This document shows, piece by piece, positions 48,410 to 59,826 of a stretch of 64,000 nucleotides of DNA (the first letter of the stretch is position 1; the number at the start of each line of letters is the position of its first letter). The notes beneath the pieces are model-generated. The model searched no databases, was not told the DNA's origin, and saw nothing but the letters and a program-made list of their open reading frames with translations. The position numbers were made by a program, and so were the translations under genes. The stretch is from Hansfordia pulvinata (taxonomy: Eukaryota > Ascomycota > Sordariomycetes > Xylariales). Location of the stretch: contig BJKQ01000001.1 of the NCBI GenBank assembly GCA_006538405.1, forward strand, positions 806,001 through 870,000, read 5' to 3'.

Positions 48410-48731
48410 TCGAGTGACCTGGCGGGCGGCCAGCTCGTTGCGGAAGAAAGGTAAACTGGTAGGTTAGGTTATCGGAGTTCGGTCTTAAAGCGGAATACAG
48501 GTACCCAGCACCTTATTGTGTACATGAAGGCATGTTATTCGCATGCGCGTACATAGTAGTGTCTATATAAGAGTTAGGTAGGCGCTGTAGATAGATAGAT
48601 ACGTAAGTAGGTACCTAGTACTCGAGCGACTGAGACGAATGTGAATCGTTCACTATACTCTTTAAATGAATGAATGGGTTGATGTACCCGACTTGCTTAA
48701 CAGCCTCGGACATGGATGAATTGGATATTTG

Positions 48732-48762
<31 letters not shown>
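48732..48762 (+). repeat. A31 homopolymer
   Basis: Thirty-one consecutive A, by far the longest A run in the window. It could be the tail scar of a reverse-transcribed insertion or a plain mononucleotide repeat; no flanking duplication was evident by eye. Confidence 0.95.
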
Positions 48763-48767
<5 letters not shown>

Positions 48768-49308
48768 ATGGAAGAAAAGGCCGACTTTAAGGAAGGCACG
48801 AAAGGTCTAACTACACAAGGCAGGTACCTAGTAAGTGTACCTGTCTACACACCTACAGGGGAAGCCGCAACCTTGAGATACCTCCTGGCTAGCGTAGAAA
48901 CCCCGCTTCGTACTTGTACCCAGCTTGGATGACGGCTCACGGGGACTTGGACATGGAATACCCACCTACTCCGTAATAATGGAAGTCGTGCCGTACGTCG
49001 GCGAACTCTCCCGACTTGGCTTGCCTTGGCTGCACCACCACCACCACCACCCGGCAGCCTTGTCGTGGTGAGGCTCTCGCACAGCCCTGAGCTGAGCCCG
49101 ACGACATCTCTCCTCAATCCTGTCTGTCTGTCAGACTGTCTTGACGTTCCGGGGTTCCGCTACCTACATACGCCCTTGCACATGTCGTGATAATCCAGTC
49201 TCCAGTTTCCTACCTCAAGAGTCCTCCCGCCCGCCACGCCCTCCTCCTCCGTGACACGCCCTGCGCCCTCCTGCCCGCCTTCCTGCCCTGACGTCTTCTA
49301 CCTACGCC

Positions 49309-51443
49309 ATGGCCGAAGTCGAAGAGCCCAAATTCAACTCGCTGGCCGAGCGCATCGCCGCCCTCAACCAGCAGAAGAACTTCTCCGCGCCCTCGCCCTC
49401 GCACGCCCCCGCCCCCGCCAAACGTGCCCCTCCACCGCCCCCACCGACAAAGCCCGCCCCTCAGCCCACGGCCACAACGACGACGCCAACGACGCCAACG
49501 ACGACGACAACGACGACGACGACGACGACGACAAGGCCGACGACATCACGGACATCGACAGCCAGCTTCCCTGCACCAGCTGCCCCCGTCGCCGCCCCTC
49601 CCAAAATCCCCTCCGTCCCTGCCCGCCCGCAGAAGCGAGAGCCTCCCCCGCCTCCCCAACGCTCCCAGACCGCTTCCAATCTCGATGCCGCCCGCAGCCC
49701 TCCACCGCCTCTGCCCTCCCGCGCCAACTCGACCCAGCCCTCCCCGGCTCTCCCGGCTCGCCGGATCTCCGCTCAACTCCCATCTCAGTCCGACCACCAG
49801 CCCAACGCTCGCAGCCGCAGGGGCTCCAACTCCTCCACCCTGTCCCACGTCTCCAGCGTTTCCAACCTCTCCCTGAGGCCCGTCTCTTCGCGTACTAGCA
49901 CTGCCTCGACCGAGACTTTGCCCACCCGGCGCGGCCTCCCGCCCGTCTTCGACCAGTCCAAACTGCCTCCTTTGCCGCCCAGCCGGAGGGACAGGGACGC
50001 CCAGCAGGCCGCCGCCCAAGCCGAAGAGACGCCCCCTGCCCTGCCTTCGCGCACAAACTCGGCTGCTCTGCAGATCGAGGCCCCTCCTCAACCCAACTTA
50101 CCTCCCCGCCTACCCTCCAGGCCCGGGAGGCCCCCCGTTTCCCAACAGGCCCAAGAAACCGCGCCTGCTCAGCCCCCGCGCCGTCTCCCGCCTCCAGCTT
50201 CCGACTTTGTCGCCCCCAAGGCCACCTTCGGCCAATCGCCGAGGCCTGCTCGCCTGACGGCTGAAGACGACGCGCCGCCTCCAGTCCCCGTCAGCTCTCG
50301 TCCGAGTGCCGCTCAGATAGCCCAGGTTGCGAAGCGCGCCGCCGCCGCGCCCTCGAGCCAGAGCCACAGCCAGGCACCCAATTGCATGATATGCCGCGAC
50401 TTCAGCGGCCCAGACCACGTCGCTTCCCAGTACCCGCATCAGTCGCTGCCTCGCCAGGACCCCGTTGGCTATCTTGCCAATGTCCTGTGCGGGCCCTTCT
50501 CCTCGCCCACGGACAAGGCTCGTGCCATCTTCACCTGGTGCCACCACAACATCGCTTACAATGTCGAGGAGTTCTTCGGCAAGTGTATCAAACACCGCAG
50601 CGTGGACGAGACCATCTTCCACGGCAAGGCCGTTTGCCAGGGCTATGCCGAGGTTTACCAGGCCATTGCCCAGCGCGCTGGCCTGCACTGTGTCGTCGTC
50701 GGGGGCATGGCAAAGGCTACGGCCACACTCCGATTGCGCCGGGCCAGCCCCCTCCGCCGAGGAATCCCACTGGCCACGCCTGGAACGCCGTCGCCATCGA
50801 CAACCGGGAGTGGAAGCTGCTCGATGCCTGCTGGGGCGCCGGCAACGTCTCTGAGAACGCCTACAACAAGGCTTTCACGCCCGAGATGTTCACTCTCGAC
50901 AACGAGCTCTTCGGTCTGAAGCATTTCCCCCAGGACAGCCGGCACTTCTACCGTCGCGATGGCCGCGTTCCCACGTGGGAGGAGTACATGGTGGGGCCCA
51001 ACGGTAGTGAGCGGCCGTCCTGGTGCGGTCGATTCAGCGAGGAGGGCTTCTCCGAGTTCACCGCCCTGCCGGCCGAGAAACACATCCCAGTGCGCGGCGG
51101 GGGCGGGCAGGACTCGGTGCGCTTCCTCCTATCCAGGGTTTGCGAGCACTGGGATCCCCTGCGGAACGGGCCGGGCGCCCCATACCTCCTGCTTCTCAAG
51201 ATCAACGGGGTGGACGGGCGAGCCGAGGACCTGGTGCCGTTCGACAACGACGGCTACTGGTGGTGGGTGGACCTGCCCCGGAGGAACCTGGGCGCCCCTG
51301 GCCAGCGCGTGTTCCTCTACGCCCTGACGGTGCTCAACCAGAAGGACGCGCGCGGCGTCGACAAGGACGAGTACTTCCGCGTCAAGAACAGCGGCGGGTA
51401 CAGCATGGCATGGGCGCAGTACTGCGCGTGGGAACTCGTGTAG
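49309..51443 (+). CDS. Transglutaminase-like (Cyk3-type) protein with Pro-rich N-terminus (apparent frameshift)
   Basis: Uninterrupted from the ATG at 49309 except for one frame break at a run of five G (50701-50705). One added base yields exactly 712 codons including stop. Residues 1-360 are Pro/Ser-rich, with many PPPLP- and PALPSR-type SH3-binding motifs and a poly-Thr tract coded by ACG repeats (49476-49536). The C-terminal half is a transglutaminase-like domain with all three catalytic residues: Cys in KAVCQGYAEVY (near 443), His in PTGHAWNAV (near 489) and Asp in WKLLDACWG (near 506). The break lies between Cys and His, so the sequence as given would lose His and Asp. The domain resembles that of fungal Cyk3 cytokinesis proteins and kyphoscoliosis peptidase relatives; I see no SH3 domain. 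It is likely a cytoskeletal or cytokinetic scaffold. Confidence 0.85.
49476..49536 (+). repeat. ACG trinucleotide repeat coding poly-Thr
   Basis: An imperfect ACG/ACA/CCA repeat within the transglutaminase-like gene, coding mostly Thr with two Pro. Length changes here would be frame-neutral. Confidence 0.85.
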
Positions 51444-52672
51444 GGAGCCAGGCTTCCTTCTCTCTTTTTTTTTCTTCTTTTCCACTTCGTCGAAACTGGT
51501 AATGGGCACCTCTCACACGTTCTACGAAGCATTGCGCGAGCGTTGATTCGTGGGTCTGACCTCTGGCTTGCAGCGTAATGACGACCTTGTACATAGATAA
51601 CCCATCCCCAGGCCAGCCGCACATTATCACACGAATGCACATGATGAGAGTAAGTCGCCCTGATGACTTGGCGATAGGACGGTGCCCGCTGTCTCTTTTA
51701 TTTTCTAAATGTCACGCATGTGACACGCGTTGGGGCGGGTGAAAATGATTTCCCAGGCGACGGTCGACACTGTCGCGTGCCAGTGGGAGATGCTGCTTCT
51801 CTGAGCAGGCACTTGACCTCGAAAGGACTCGTGGCAAGTCACCGGTGCACATTCTAAAAAGATACTCCGGCGAGAATGGTGGGCTCGCGCGGAGTCATCG
51901 AGGAGCCAGCCGTTCACCGCCAGATAATGGACAATATATGAGAAGCACGCAGAACAGTTTCGCTTCACAACAGCGTGCACATCACTGGAACACTCGAAAG
52001 TCACCAAAGGCAGTGGAGGAAGACACGGGCAAGGCAGAAGCGGTCAGCTTACTGTTGGAGTGGTGTGTCATTGAAGTGCGATGCGCTGTGGTCGCGGTCT
52101 CGCCACACGAGAGGTGAGGACCAAGGGCCAAGAAACGCTCTCGTAGAAAGAACGAGTTAACTATTAGGCAAATGAGTGCGCAGAGCGCTTCATCAGTAGC
52201 TGCCGCTACCACCGAGAGAGTGGCAGCGATGATGCGTCGATACAAAAGCTCCTGTATCCCGATTCTTATCCGTTTATCCAATACTTTTCCTTTCCGAACC
52301 CGGATCCGACCCGAAACCCCAATAAAAGAAACCATGGAAGGGAGAGAGACCCCCGCTTGCAAATGTGACGCTCGCCGGCAGTCTGCCTCGAATGGAAAGG
52401 TACGCCGTGAAGGAAATGCTTTCGAGCCGCAGGGACAAGTACCGGCATAGCAGATGTAAGAGGTGGAGGAATAGACGTGAGAATCGTAGCCCCAAAACGC
52501 CATGCTCGCCGTAGGAAACAGAGAGAAGGATAGGTGGGTAATCAAAACGCTGGTGGCTGCAGGGTCCGTATGGGCCTGGCATGTCGAAGTAAATATGTGC
52601 AAGACGGTGGTACACGTTGGCTGTGTCGCAATGGAACAGAGAAAAGACCAGAGAGGCGCCCGCCCTCTACCT
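51444..52672. other. Intergenic stretch, about 1.2 kb
   Basis: Shared 3' flank of the convergent transglutaminase-like and arrestin genes. The minus-strand frame 51982-52806 overlaps the arrestin end and has no motif of its own. No notable repeat was seen. Confidence 0.55.
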
Positions 52673-54148
52673 CTAGTACGCGGCAATGGTTGTGAAGCCG
52701 GCGGCGAAATCGCGGTAGCCGGGCAGGTGGTGGTGCAGGCCCGCGGCCGCGTCCGGGGGCCCGGCAACGCGAGGCTGGAGGTGCTCATCGGCTCCGGACT
52801 CCTCAACGGCCTCCTCGAAGGTTGGGGGCACGTTGAGCTCGGCGCGGGCGGCCAGGGGTTCCTTGCCGACCTGGAGAGGCAGGTTGAGCGTGATGGCCGA
52901 GGTCGTGCCGCCGGTCGAGATGTTGATGCTCAGGTTCAGCACGTACACGCGCGACGATATACACGAGTGGAACGTGGGGATGAAGGTCTTCTTGTCGGCG
53001 GGCAGGCTGATGGGAACTTGAAGAGATGCCGTGTGGTGCACAAGGCAAGACTTGACATTGTCCTTGGAGGAGGACCGGCTGCCCATCTTGGGGCGCTTCC
53101 GACGGGCATTTTCGTCACCAGCTTCTGCGCCCGAGTTCCTCCTAGAAGGCTCTTCCGAGTGCCTCGTCCAGGCGACATCTTCGACTGCCGTCTGCGCCAG
53201 GGATATGTTGCCTGTGTAGGAGCCGACTCTGTCCGCCCCGCCAAAGTTGCGAGAGGACTCGCCCAGGTTGGAAAAGTTCCTGACGCCGGCCGCGCTGAAG
53301 AAGGTCACGGCCGTGATCTTGGAGTTCACCGAAGTGATCTTGGGAGGCGCCGCATCATGCGAGGCCGCGTCGAAGCGCAGGTCGATCTTGGCCAGGGTCT
53401 CACCAACCGTCTTGGCGTCATAGCTCATCATGGCCGCGGGCGGCTGCACGGCCGAGGCCGTCATCTCGCCCAGCTTGGGTGATATGATGGTTTTGCGGAG
53501 GGTCTTGGACTTGCTCATGGCGTAGAGCTTGTCCTTGTCAGTCAAGCTGAGCGGCGGCTCCTCGGGCACCTCTGGGATGACGCGGATAGGCTGGGTCGTC
53601 TCGAGGACCTTGGTCTCGGTCTTGGAATCCTCTCTGTAAAGGCGCGCCTTGATGCAGTACCGCACATGTGCCATGTCGGGCGAGAAATCCTCCTTCTCCC
53701 ATGAGCCCATTGTCGGCGGCAGGCACATGTGGTAGTCGCGTACATTCTGGTTGGAAACGGTGTGGCTACAGGCGTTCAACGTCAGATGTTCCGGGATGAC
53801 AAAGTCGAAAGGGACCTCGAGCGTCTCCTCCGGCCCAAGGCTTTTGTTGGCGGGGTACGCGGACTCGGGGATGGGCATGATGAGTTTGAGGAAGGTGTGC
53901 GAGACCGTCGCCGGCGCGCCGACGCCATCCATGCGTGTCTTGGAAGCGCCCACCAGGGCGATCTGGATGCTGTCGAAGCGCATCTCGCGCTGGGTCTTCA
54001 GAGATACATGGCCAGAGATGAGGGAGGAGGTGGTGTACACTCTGGCCGTGTAGTGATTCTTGATGTTGATGTTGAGGGTCGGCTTCGCAGCCATTGTCGT
54101 CTTGCGGGCATTTCCGCCAGGAGCACGGTCTGTGGGAGAAGAGGGCAT
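52673..54148 (-). CDS. Alpha-arrestin family protein
   Basis: Single exon, 491 residues from the ATG at 54148; a second ATG at 54094 (MAAKPTLNINIKNHY) is an alternative start. An arrestin N-terminal domain is clear: TARVYTTSSLISGHVSL, then FDSIQIALVGASKT, LEVPFDFVIPEHLTL and MAHVRYCIKARLYR. A linker rich in Ser/Lys/Arg (about 310-360) precedes an arrestin C-terminal-like domain (TASLQVPISLPADKK, VYVLNLSINIS, ITLNLPLQVG). Near the end is PPTFEEAVEES, which resembles the PPxY Rsp5/Nedd4-binding motif but has Phe instead of Tyr. Alpha-arrestins recruit ubiquitin ligase to membrane transporters for endocytosis; whether this one does so with a changed PY motif is open. The last 30 residues are Ala/His-rich. 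Confidence 0.88.
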   Translation of the reverse strand: MPSSPTDRAPGGNARKTTMAAKPTLNINIKNHYTARVYTTSSLISGHVSLKTQREMRFDSIQIALVGASKTRMDGVGAPATVSHTFLKLIMPIPESAYPANKSLGPEETLEVPFDFVIPEHLTLNACSHTVSNQNVRDYHMCLPPTMGSWEKEDFSPDMAHVRYCIKARLYREDSKTETKVLETTQPIRVIPEVPEEPPLSLTDKDKLYAMSKSKTLRKTIISPKLGEMTASAVQPPAAMMSYDAKTVGETLAKIDLRFDAASHDAAPPKITSVNSKITAVTFFSAAGVRNFSNLGESSRNFGGADRVGSYTGNISLAQTAVEDVAWTRHSEEPSRRNSGAEAGDENARRKRPKMGSRSSSKDNVKSCLVHHTASLQVPISLPADKKTFIPTFHSCISSRVYVLNLSINISTGGTTSAITLNLPLQVGKEPLAARAELNVPPTFEEAVEESGADEHLQPRVAGPPDAAAGLHHHLPGYRDFAAGFTTIAAY

Positions 54149-55241
54149 CGCCGCGCTGTTGATGTGGGATTTCCCCTTATATTGAAATTATAAATCAAGT
54201 CGCGACCTCCTCCGTAAATTGCAGTGACGCAAACGCAAACGCCGGTGCGATGTCGCAGGCAGGGGCAAACTCTCTGCGAGGGCTGCGTTATCTCAAGATT
54301 GCTCACCGGTGCGCGGCCGGTAAAGGAGGAAGACGGTTCAGGGGGAGAGATGATAAGAAGCACGAGTCGAACACAGAAACCAAGCTTCAATAGTCGCGGG
54401 GTAGGTATATGTCAGGACCAGACAAAGAAAGGCACCTTGGTGCGAGGTGAAGATTGATGCGAGTCGCCTTTGTCTTTGACGATAGTGTGTCGGGGCGATG
54501 ACGAGGCCAAGGGGCCACGGCTTTCTTATAAGTCGGAAGCAGGCGAAAGCGGGTCGAGGCGGCTAAGTTGGCTCGCACTTACTCGCCGCGGCTTACAAAA
54601 GCTCGTCTGACATGTACTATTGAGTCACTAGGGACAAACTCAGATCCCCGGACGAGATAAGCCGGGCTGCTTGCAATGGCGACGCACATGCGAAGGCTGG
54701 CGCAATGTGACCGGGGGGAGTGACGAGACGGGGCGGGCGCGTGGCCCGGTCGGTAGTTGGTCCTTTGGGGGCAGGCAGCCAAAGAGACGATCGGGAAGGG
54801 GGGCTGAAGGCGACGCGATGGCACGGCGATGGCACGGCGATGCCACCCTGCTCACCGTTAACGGCGTCTTTAGTTCTGAAATCTCTGATTTCGGTCGCCT
54901 GATCGCGAAGGCTTCACGGCCGGGCCGTCGACCCATGTTGGAAGGGTCGCCCTTACGGAGTACGTGCTTGGCCACGAGATTTTTTCTGTCAACCAGGGCA
55001 ATCCAGGTGGACCAAAATTGGAGCCTTGCTCGAGCGCCAGCGCAGGTTCGCACAGCTCGTGCTCGCGCGGATCCCCACATCATGAGCTAGAGGCGAGGGA
55101 GGTGGCCGCGATCGAGAGACTGGGATATCCCGGATCCCGTTGTCGGCATACGCTACCACTAGCTCTGGCCAAGACCGAGCGCGAGCGGGAACCGTCCACG
55201 ATGGAGGAGGCGGCTGACGTTTTGGATGGGAGGTGGGAGAG

Positions 55242-55244
55242 GCT

Positions 55245-55275
<31 letters not shown>

Positions 55276-55280
55276 CGTCC
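55242..55280. repeat. CTGT/CCGT tetranucleotide repeat
   Basis: About seven CTGT units followed by CCGT units. Confidence 0.93.
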
Positions 55281-58200
55281 TTTCTGGTGGCTATTTCCGA
55301 GCGCCCTATTGTCCGGAGGCTCGTAGCTCGCACGCCTTGTGCGCGCCCTTGGAGGAGCTGCCGCCTACGTGTAAGATGATTGGCCGACACCCCGCGCGGG
55401 TGGTGCCTTGAGAGACGAGTGCACCATCACCTGGTGACATGACATGCTCGATCGTGCTGAGCCGAGCTACGAGTAATCGTTCGTGCTCGTGCTGTCCCTT
55501 TCTGGGCGATCCGGGGCTCGAGGATGGGCCGAATGTGACGAGACGAGGTGTGAGAAGTCAAGCTTTCGAGGCATCCTTGCGCCTTGCCGTGGTCGTCATT
55601 GGACGGCGCGGTGCCCTTTGCACCCAAGGTCAGTGTTTTACGCCGTGGGGGTGAGCCAACCTTGCGAGACCCGTCTTGCCATTGACCGGCCGGCCGTACA
55701 GTACGGTGTGTCGCCGCCGCCGCTGTTGTCGTCGTCGTCGTCTTCGTCGTCGTCTGTCTGTCGTGTCCACCGCGCGTAATGGGCGTCATGTTTGATTCGA
55801 GCTCCTCCTCGTCATCCAAGTCTGGCCGAACAGCGGCCGTGGAGTCATCTGTCGTCGACCTGCCCGTCGCGTACTCGTACGAAGACCCGTAAGACGTTAT
55901 TTTCACGAGCGCGGTCTCACAGGCTGCCCCTCTCCACAAGAGGTCCGCCCTAATGAGCAGCAGGGTCTGCCCCCGACCTTCCGCATTGGGCTCACCTACG
56001 GAGTACTCGTCTGGTGAAAGCAGCCGGGAGCATGCGCTCTGGATGTTATTGGCTCCCCAAATCCGTGCACCTTGCACCATGTCTGCTTGGCATCAACATG
56101 TACGTGGCACACAGCCTGAAGCGACACATGAGAGTCGCATCACATCTAGTCGCATCACATGCAAGGGGCCCGACTGACGGCAAAACATCAAAAGATCGCG
56201 GGGTTGATTGAAAGAAGGGGGCGGGTGGCAGTGGCAGCAATGGGATCCCGGATTCGTGCAACAGCGAACAGAGAAGACCAAGGTGTGCGATGGAGGGGTT
56301 CTGGCTCGTTACCGATCTGCACGGCACGAGAGATGGTGGGAGTTCATCCGACCGTCCCATGGATGGAGTGTGTGGCCGCGGAACGAAAATCCGTTGAAAA
56401 CTGAAGCTATCAACGGTCGACGCAGTGGGACTGCAGGACTGGCGGACCTCATCAATGGGCTGCCGATCTCGGTCGTGGTGACAGCAGGAATCCGGGGGTG
56501 GTGACGGGGACAAGAGCGATTCTTAGCGCGGCGATGTCCGCTGCAGCCCCATCACCCGGCAGCAGCAGCGCGGAGTGGAGCGGTGGCGCGAAGGCTTTGC
56601 TCGACGAGGTGGCGAGGCGAGGCCAGACCAGATCCTTTGGCCAGATGGAACCCCTGGTGCGCTCGTAATCGGGCAGATTACTACGTGTGGACGGCACACG
56701 GGAAGCCAGCCGGCGGAACACGTGGATAGGACGAAAGGGTCGCAGACACGTACGAGACTGGTGCTGGTGCGGGTGCTGGTGCTGGCGCTTGCTGACGGAC
56801 GCCGCTGGAGCCTGTGCCCGTGCCCGTGCCCTGCGTACGAGTATGAGTAGTATATCCCGTGTGCCCGCGCGTGCCGCTGGGTGCATGTGCATGTGCGTGT
56901 GGATGAGAGCGCCGGGTTGCTGCTCGCTTTTGCGGTCAGGGGTAGGGGGCGGGCGAGGTCGTTGCGTGCGTGCGTGCGTGCTTGCTTGCTTGCTAACTTG
57001 CCCGTGCTTGCTCGCCTGCCAGCCGGACCAGCTCGTAGACGCAGGCAAGGGGGGTTTCGAAGCCGGGATCGCGGAGGGACCTCAGGGCTGACCCGCCGGG
57101 GGTCTTGGTTGCAAGCCACTCGTTTGTTGGCATTCGCGCCTCGACCCTCAAGTCGCCACATGACCGGCTTACGGAGCACTCGAGACTCCCTCTTCGTACG
57201 GGGCCCAGCAAGGACATTGGGGTTGGATGACGCCTCGTTTCTGCGCACGGCGGGCGTCGAGCCGAGTCAGCTGGGGTTGCTCATCATCGTTCGTACCCGT
57301 GCACGGGCAGCGGACGAACTGACGAATTGACGAAAACCTGACGAGCCGGCGGCAAGGCGCTGGAGGGAGTTCCGGATGCGTACGAGACGAGTGCTCGTAG
57401 TGGACGTGCGCCTTTGCTGATTGACGGATGAGGTGCCCGCTAGACCGCAGCGCGCGCAGCTACCGAGATTGTGCCTTGGCTCGCCCCTCGACCCATGTGG
57501 GACAGCTGTATCGGTGGGCCATCCAATGCCGATCGCTGATGAGGCAGAAGTGCAAAGGTGGAACGGATGACACGGCAGACGTGCAGCCGGAGGGTGTCGT
57601 GAGTTGGCTGACACGGCTGCTGAGTGGACGCAGCAGGTGGACGTGAATCTCCGTAGACGTGCAGCTGAACGAGAGATTTCTCGAGAGAGAGGAGCCGGGC
57701 ACGGCAACGGAAGAGGGCACGGAAGGGGGTCGCGGAGGTCAGGACAGGACAGGACAGGACGGGCAGGGGACGGATTGCTGTGCAGTGAAAGCGGACACTC
57801 GTACATGGATGGCGATGGAGAAGTGGGCGAGTGCCCCCATTGGAAGTCATCAGTCTGCAAGAGGAACGAGAGGCGAGGAGATTCATGTCCGGCAGACTGA
57901 CGCAGCTGGAGCGGGTGATGCGCAGTGGCGTGGTGGCCACGGCATAGGTATTGACGACGTCCTGAACGGAAGTACTCGTGGGCATCGTTTGCTAGATACA
58001 GGTACTTACCTGCTTTCGAGGCACGGATGGTGGAGGGACGGGGATGCGGGCAACCAGGGCTGGGCCGGTACGGTACCTGCACGTACAAGACGGCGCAGGG
58101 GACGCCCCTCGCTGATCGGCTGCCGCTGCATCGCCCGGGCTAGCGCCAAAACCTTAAACAGGCGGTAGCATGGCCCCCGATTGGCCCTGGAAGCCGCCGG

Positions 58201-59337
58201 GCCCGGTACTTGAGCCCGCCTGGGGGATACTTGTGGGTGCGTTCGTTCTATTCCACTTCGTGCAGCCCGGCCAGGGGCCGTCCTTAGTCTCGACCCTGAG
58301 GGCAGATCCAGCGCCCATCCCGCCCGCCCGTATCTCCAGCTGCTCGGCCACGGAGTTAACCACGGGGCTTTCGGGAAATGATCTCCCACTGGCCTTGCCT
58401 CACCTGTTCACCTTGTCGCCAGCACCTACGAACACGCACCGCGCCGGCGCCCGCGTGTGCCCGGTTGCGATACAAGATGTCCAGGTCGTCCAGCAAAGAG
58501 GGCTGGGCATTGCAGATCACCCGCTGGCCCAACGCAGGGTCCTGGTGCGCATCTCCAGCACGAGCGCGGCTCGGCCATCTTGAGATCAACGCAATCCACC
58601 CCTGTCCTGACACCTTGCCGTTTATTCTTGGACCACGAACCAGTTCTCATCTTCGTACGCGGCTAATCTAATGCCTCAAAACCAGACAATCCCACGAGAG
58701 GGATTTCTTCCTTAGATTCGTTCAAGAGACTGCCTTTCTGAATCCCGGTCAGCATCATATCGGAACAACGTAAGAGGCTCACCTTGAACCGCCCGCGCCT
58801 CTCTCGAGCAAGGCGCCTCGCAAGAGAGCCAGGTTGGCTTTTGCGCCATGGCCGGCACATGACCGCCAGACTACTTTGTGCGCCCCGAGAACCCACGCGA
58901 GCCAAGAGGCCTGCTTCGTCCAGCCAGATGTGCTCGTGCCAGTGCAGTCGATCGCGGCATCCTGGGCTTGTCCACCGCCCATCGCCTCTGCCACCACCGT
59001 TCCCGTCTGAGCTGCCTCTCGAGCTGCGCCGCCCCACCCGCAAGGTACGGAATCAAACGACACGCCCGCCATGTTTCTCCTGGCCGGTGCTGGCTGCTGT
59101 GTTTGATATCCCGCCGCCTCAAGACACTGGCGCGCAGCCGCCCGGCGACATGCCATCCTCTAATAACTGCCGCCGCAGCGCGCGAGCTACCGCCGTCCAA
59201 CGCAGCGTCGCGATACAACCCGGAGGCCCCGGTCGATGTCGCCCTTGTGCTTGGCAGGCCTGCAGCCTTGTCGGCAACGGTATCCTCGGGCCGACGTAGC
59301 CCAGGTCAAGCAGCCTCTTGCTCCCCACGCTATCGGT

Positions 59338-59352
59338 GGGGGGGGGGGGGGG
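59338..59352. repeat. G15 homopolymer
   Basis: Fifteen consecutive G in intergenic DNA about 0.5 kb from the 3' end of the ZIP gene. Confidence 0.95.
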
Positions 59353-59826
59353 ATGAAGCCGCGTTGCAAACCGCAGGATGTTGTCGCGCCATTCAGCTCG
59401 GCTCGAGTGGCCCAGACCGTCATCCGTCTCGAAAAAGCCCGCCGCGGGGGTGTCTTGACCGGGAAACAAGAGGCACAGCTGAGCTCCGTTGGTTTGATTG
59501 GTGAGCCGCTTCCAACCGGGGAAGTTCTTCTACGGAGACTGTCATAAGGGTGTGACCAACAGCAACCATACCTACCCGAGCTCGACACCCTATTTCGTGC
59601 CGCTGCAGCTCAAAAACCTCGGTCACGGCCAGCGCGCAGAGGTCGGGCAGAGAAGGTACGCGTTGCTACGGAAATCATTCGTGGCAACATGTTTTGTACT
59701 ATTCAAGCTCTGGTTTTCAGTCTCAGAGGTTCGTGGACCTCACTTCTATTGATGCCTCGATCTACGGTGTGCCGTACACTGCCGCCACCACGCCGGTGGA
59801 GGGGCATCTACTCTTACAAGCAGCTT

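Larger units (their letters stand above)
48359..49308. other. Intergenic stretch with GA repeat and poly-A
   Basis: It holds the GA array (48366-48406) and the A31 run (48732-48762), plus GGTAGG/TACC strings between 48450 and 48850. A short CAC/ACC tract lies near 49033-49052. The C/T-rich 200 bases before 49309 are probably the leader of the transglutaminase-like gene. Confidence 0.6.
54149..59826. other. Gene-free stretch, about 5.7 kb
   Basis: Many overlapping GC-rich open frames on both strands, none with a motif or convincing splice chain. Features seen: CTGT/CCGT tetranucleotides at 55242-55280, a GTC/GTT tract near 55725-55760, GGACA repeats near 57738-57760, a GTGC/TTGC tract near 56965-56996 and a G15 run at 59338-59352. 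TACGAGTA-type octamers are at 55468, 55872 and 56836. The first 200 bases hold the arrestin promoter; TATAAGG on the minus strand lies about 30 bases from its ATG. Confidence 0.55.

Noticed and set aside
58170..58583. 137-codon plus-strand frame starting MAPDWPWKPP
   Set aside because: No family likeness and no supporting splice or promoter signal.
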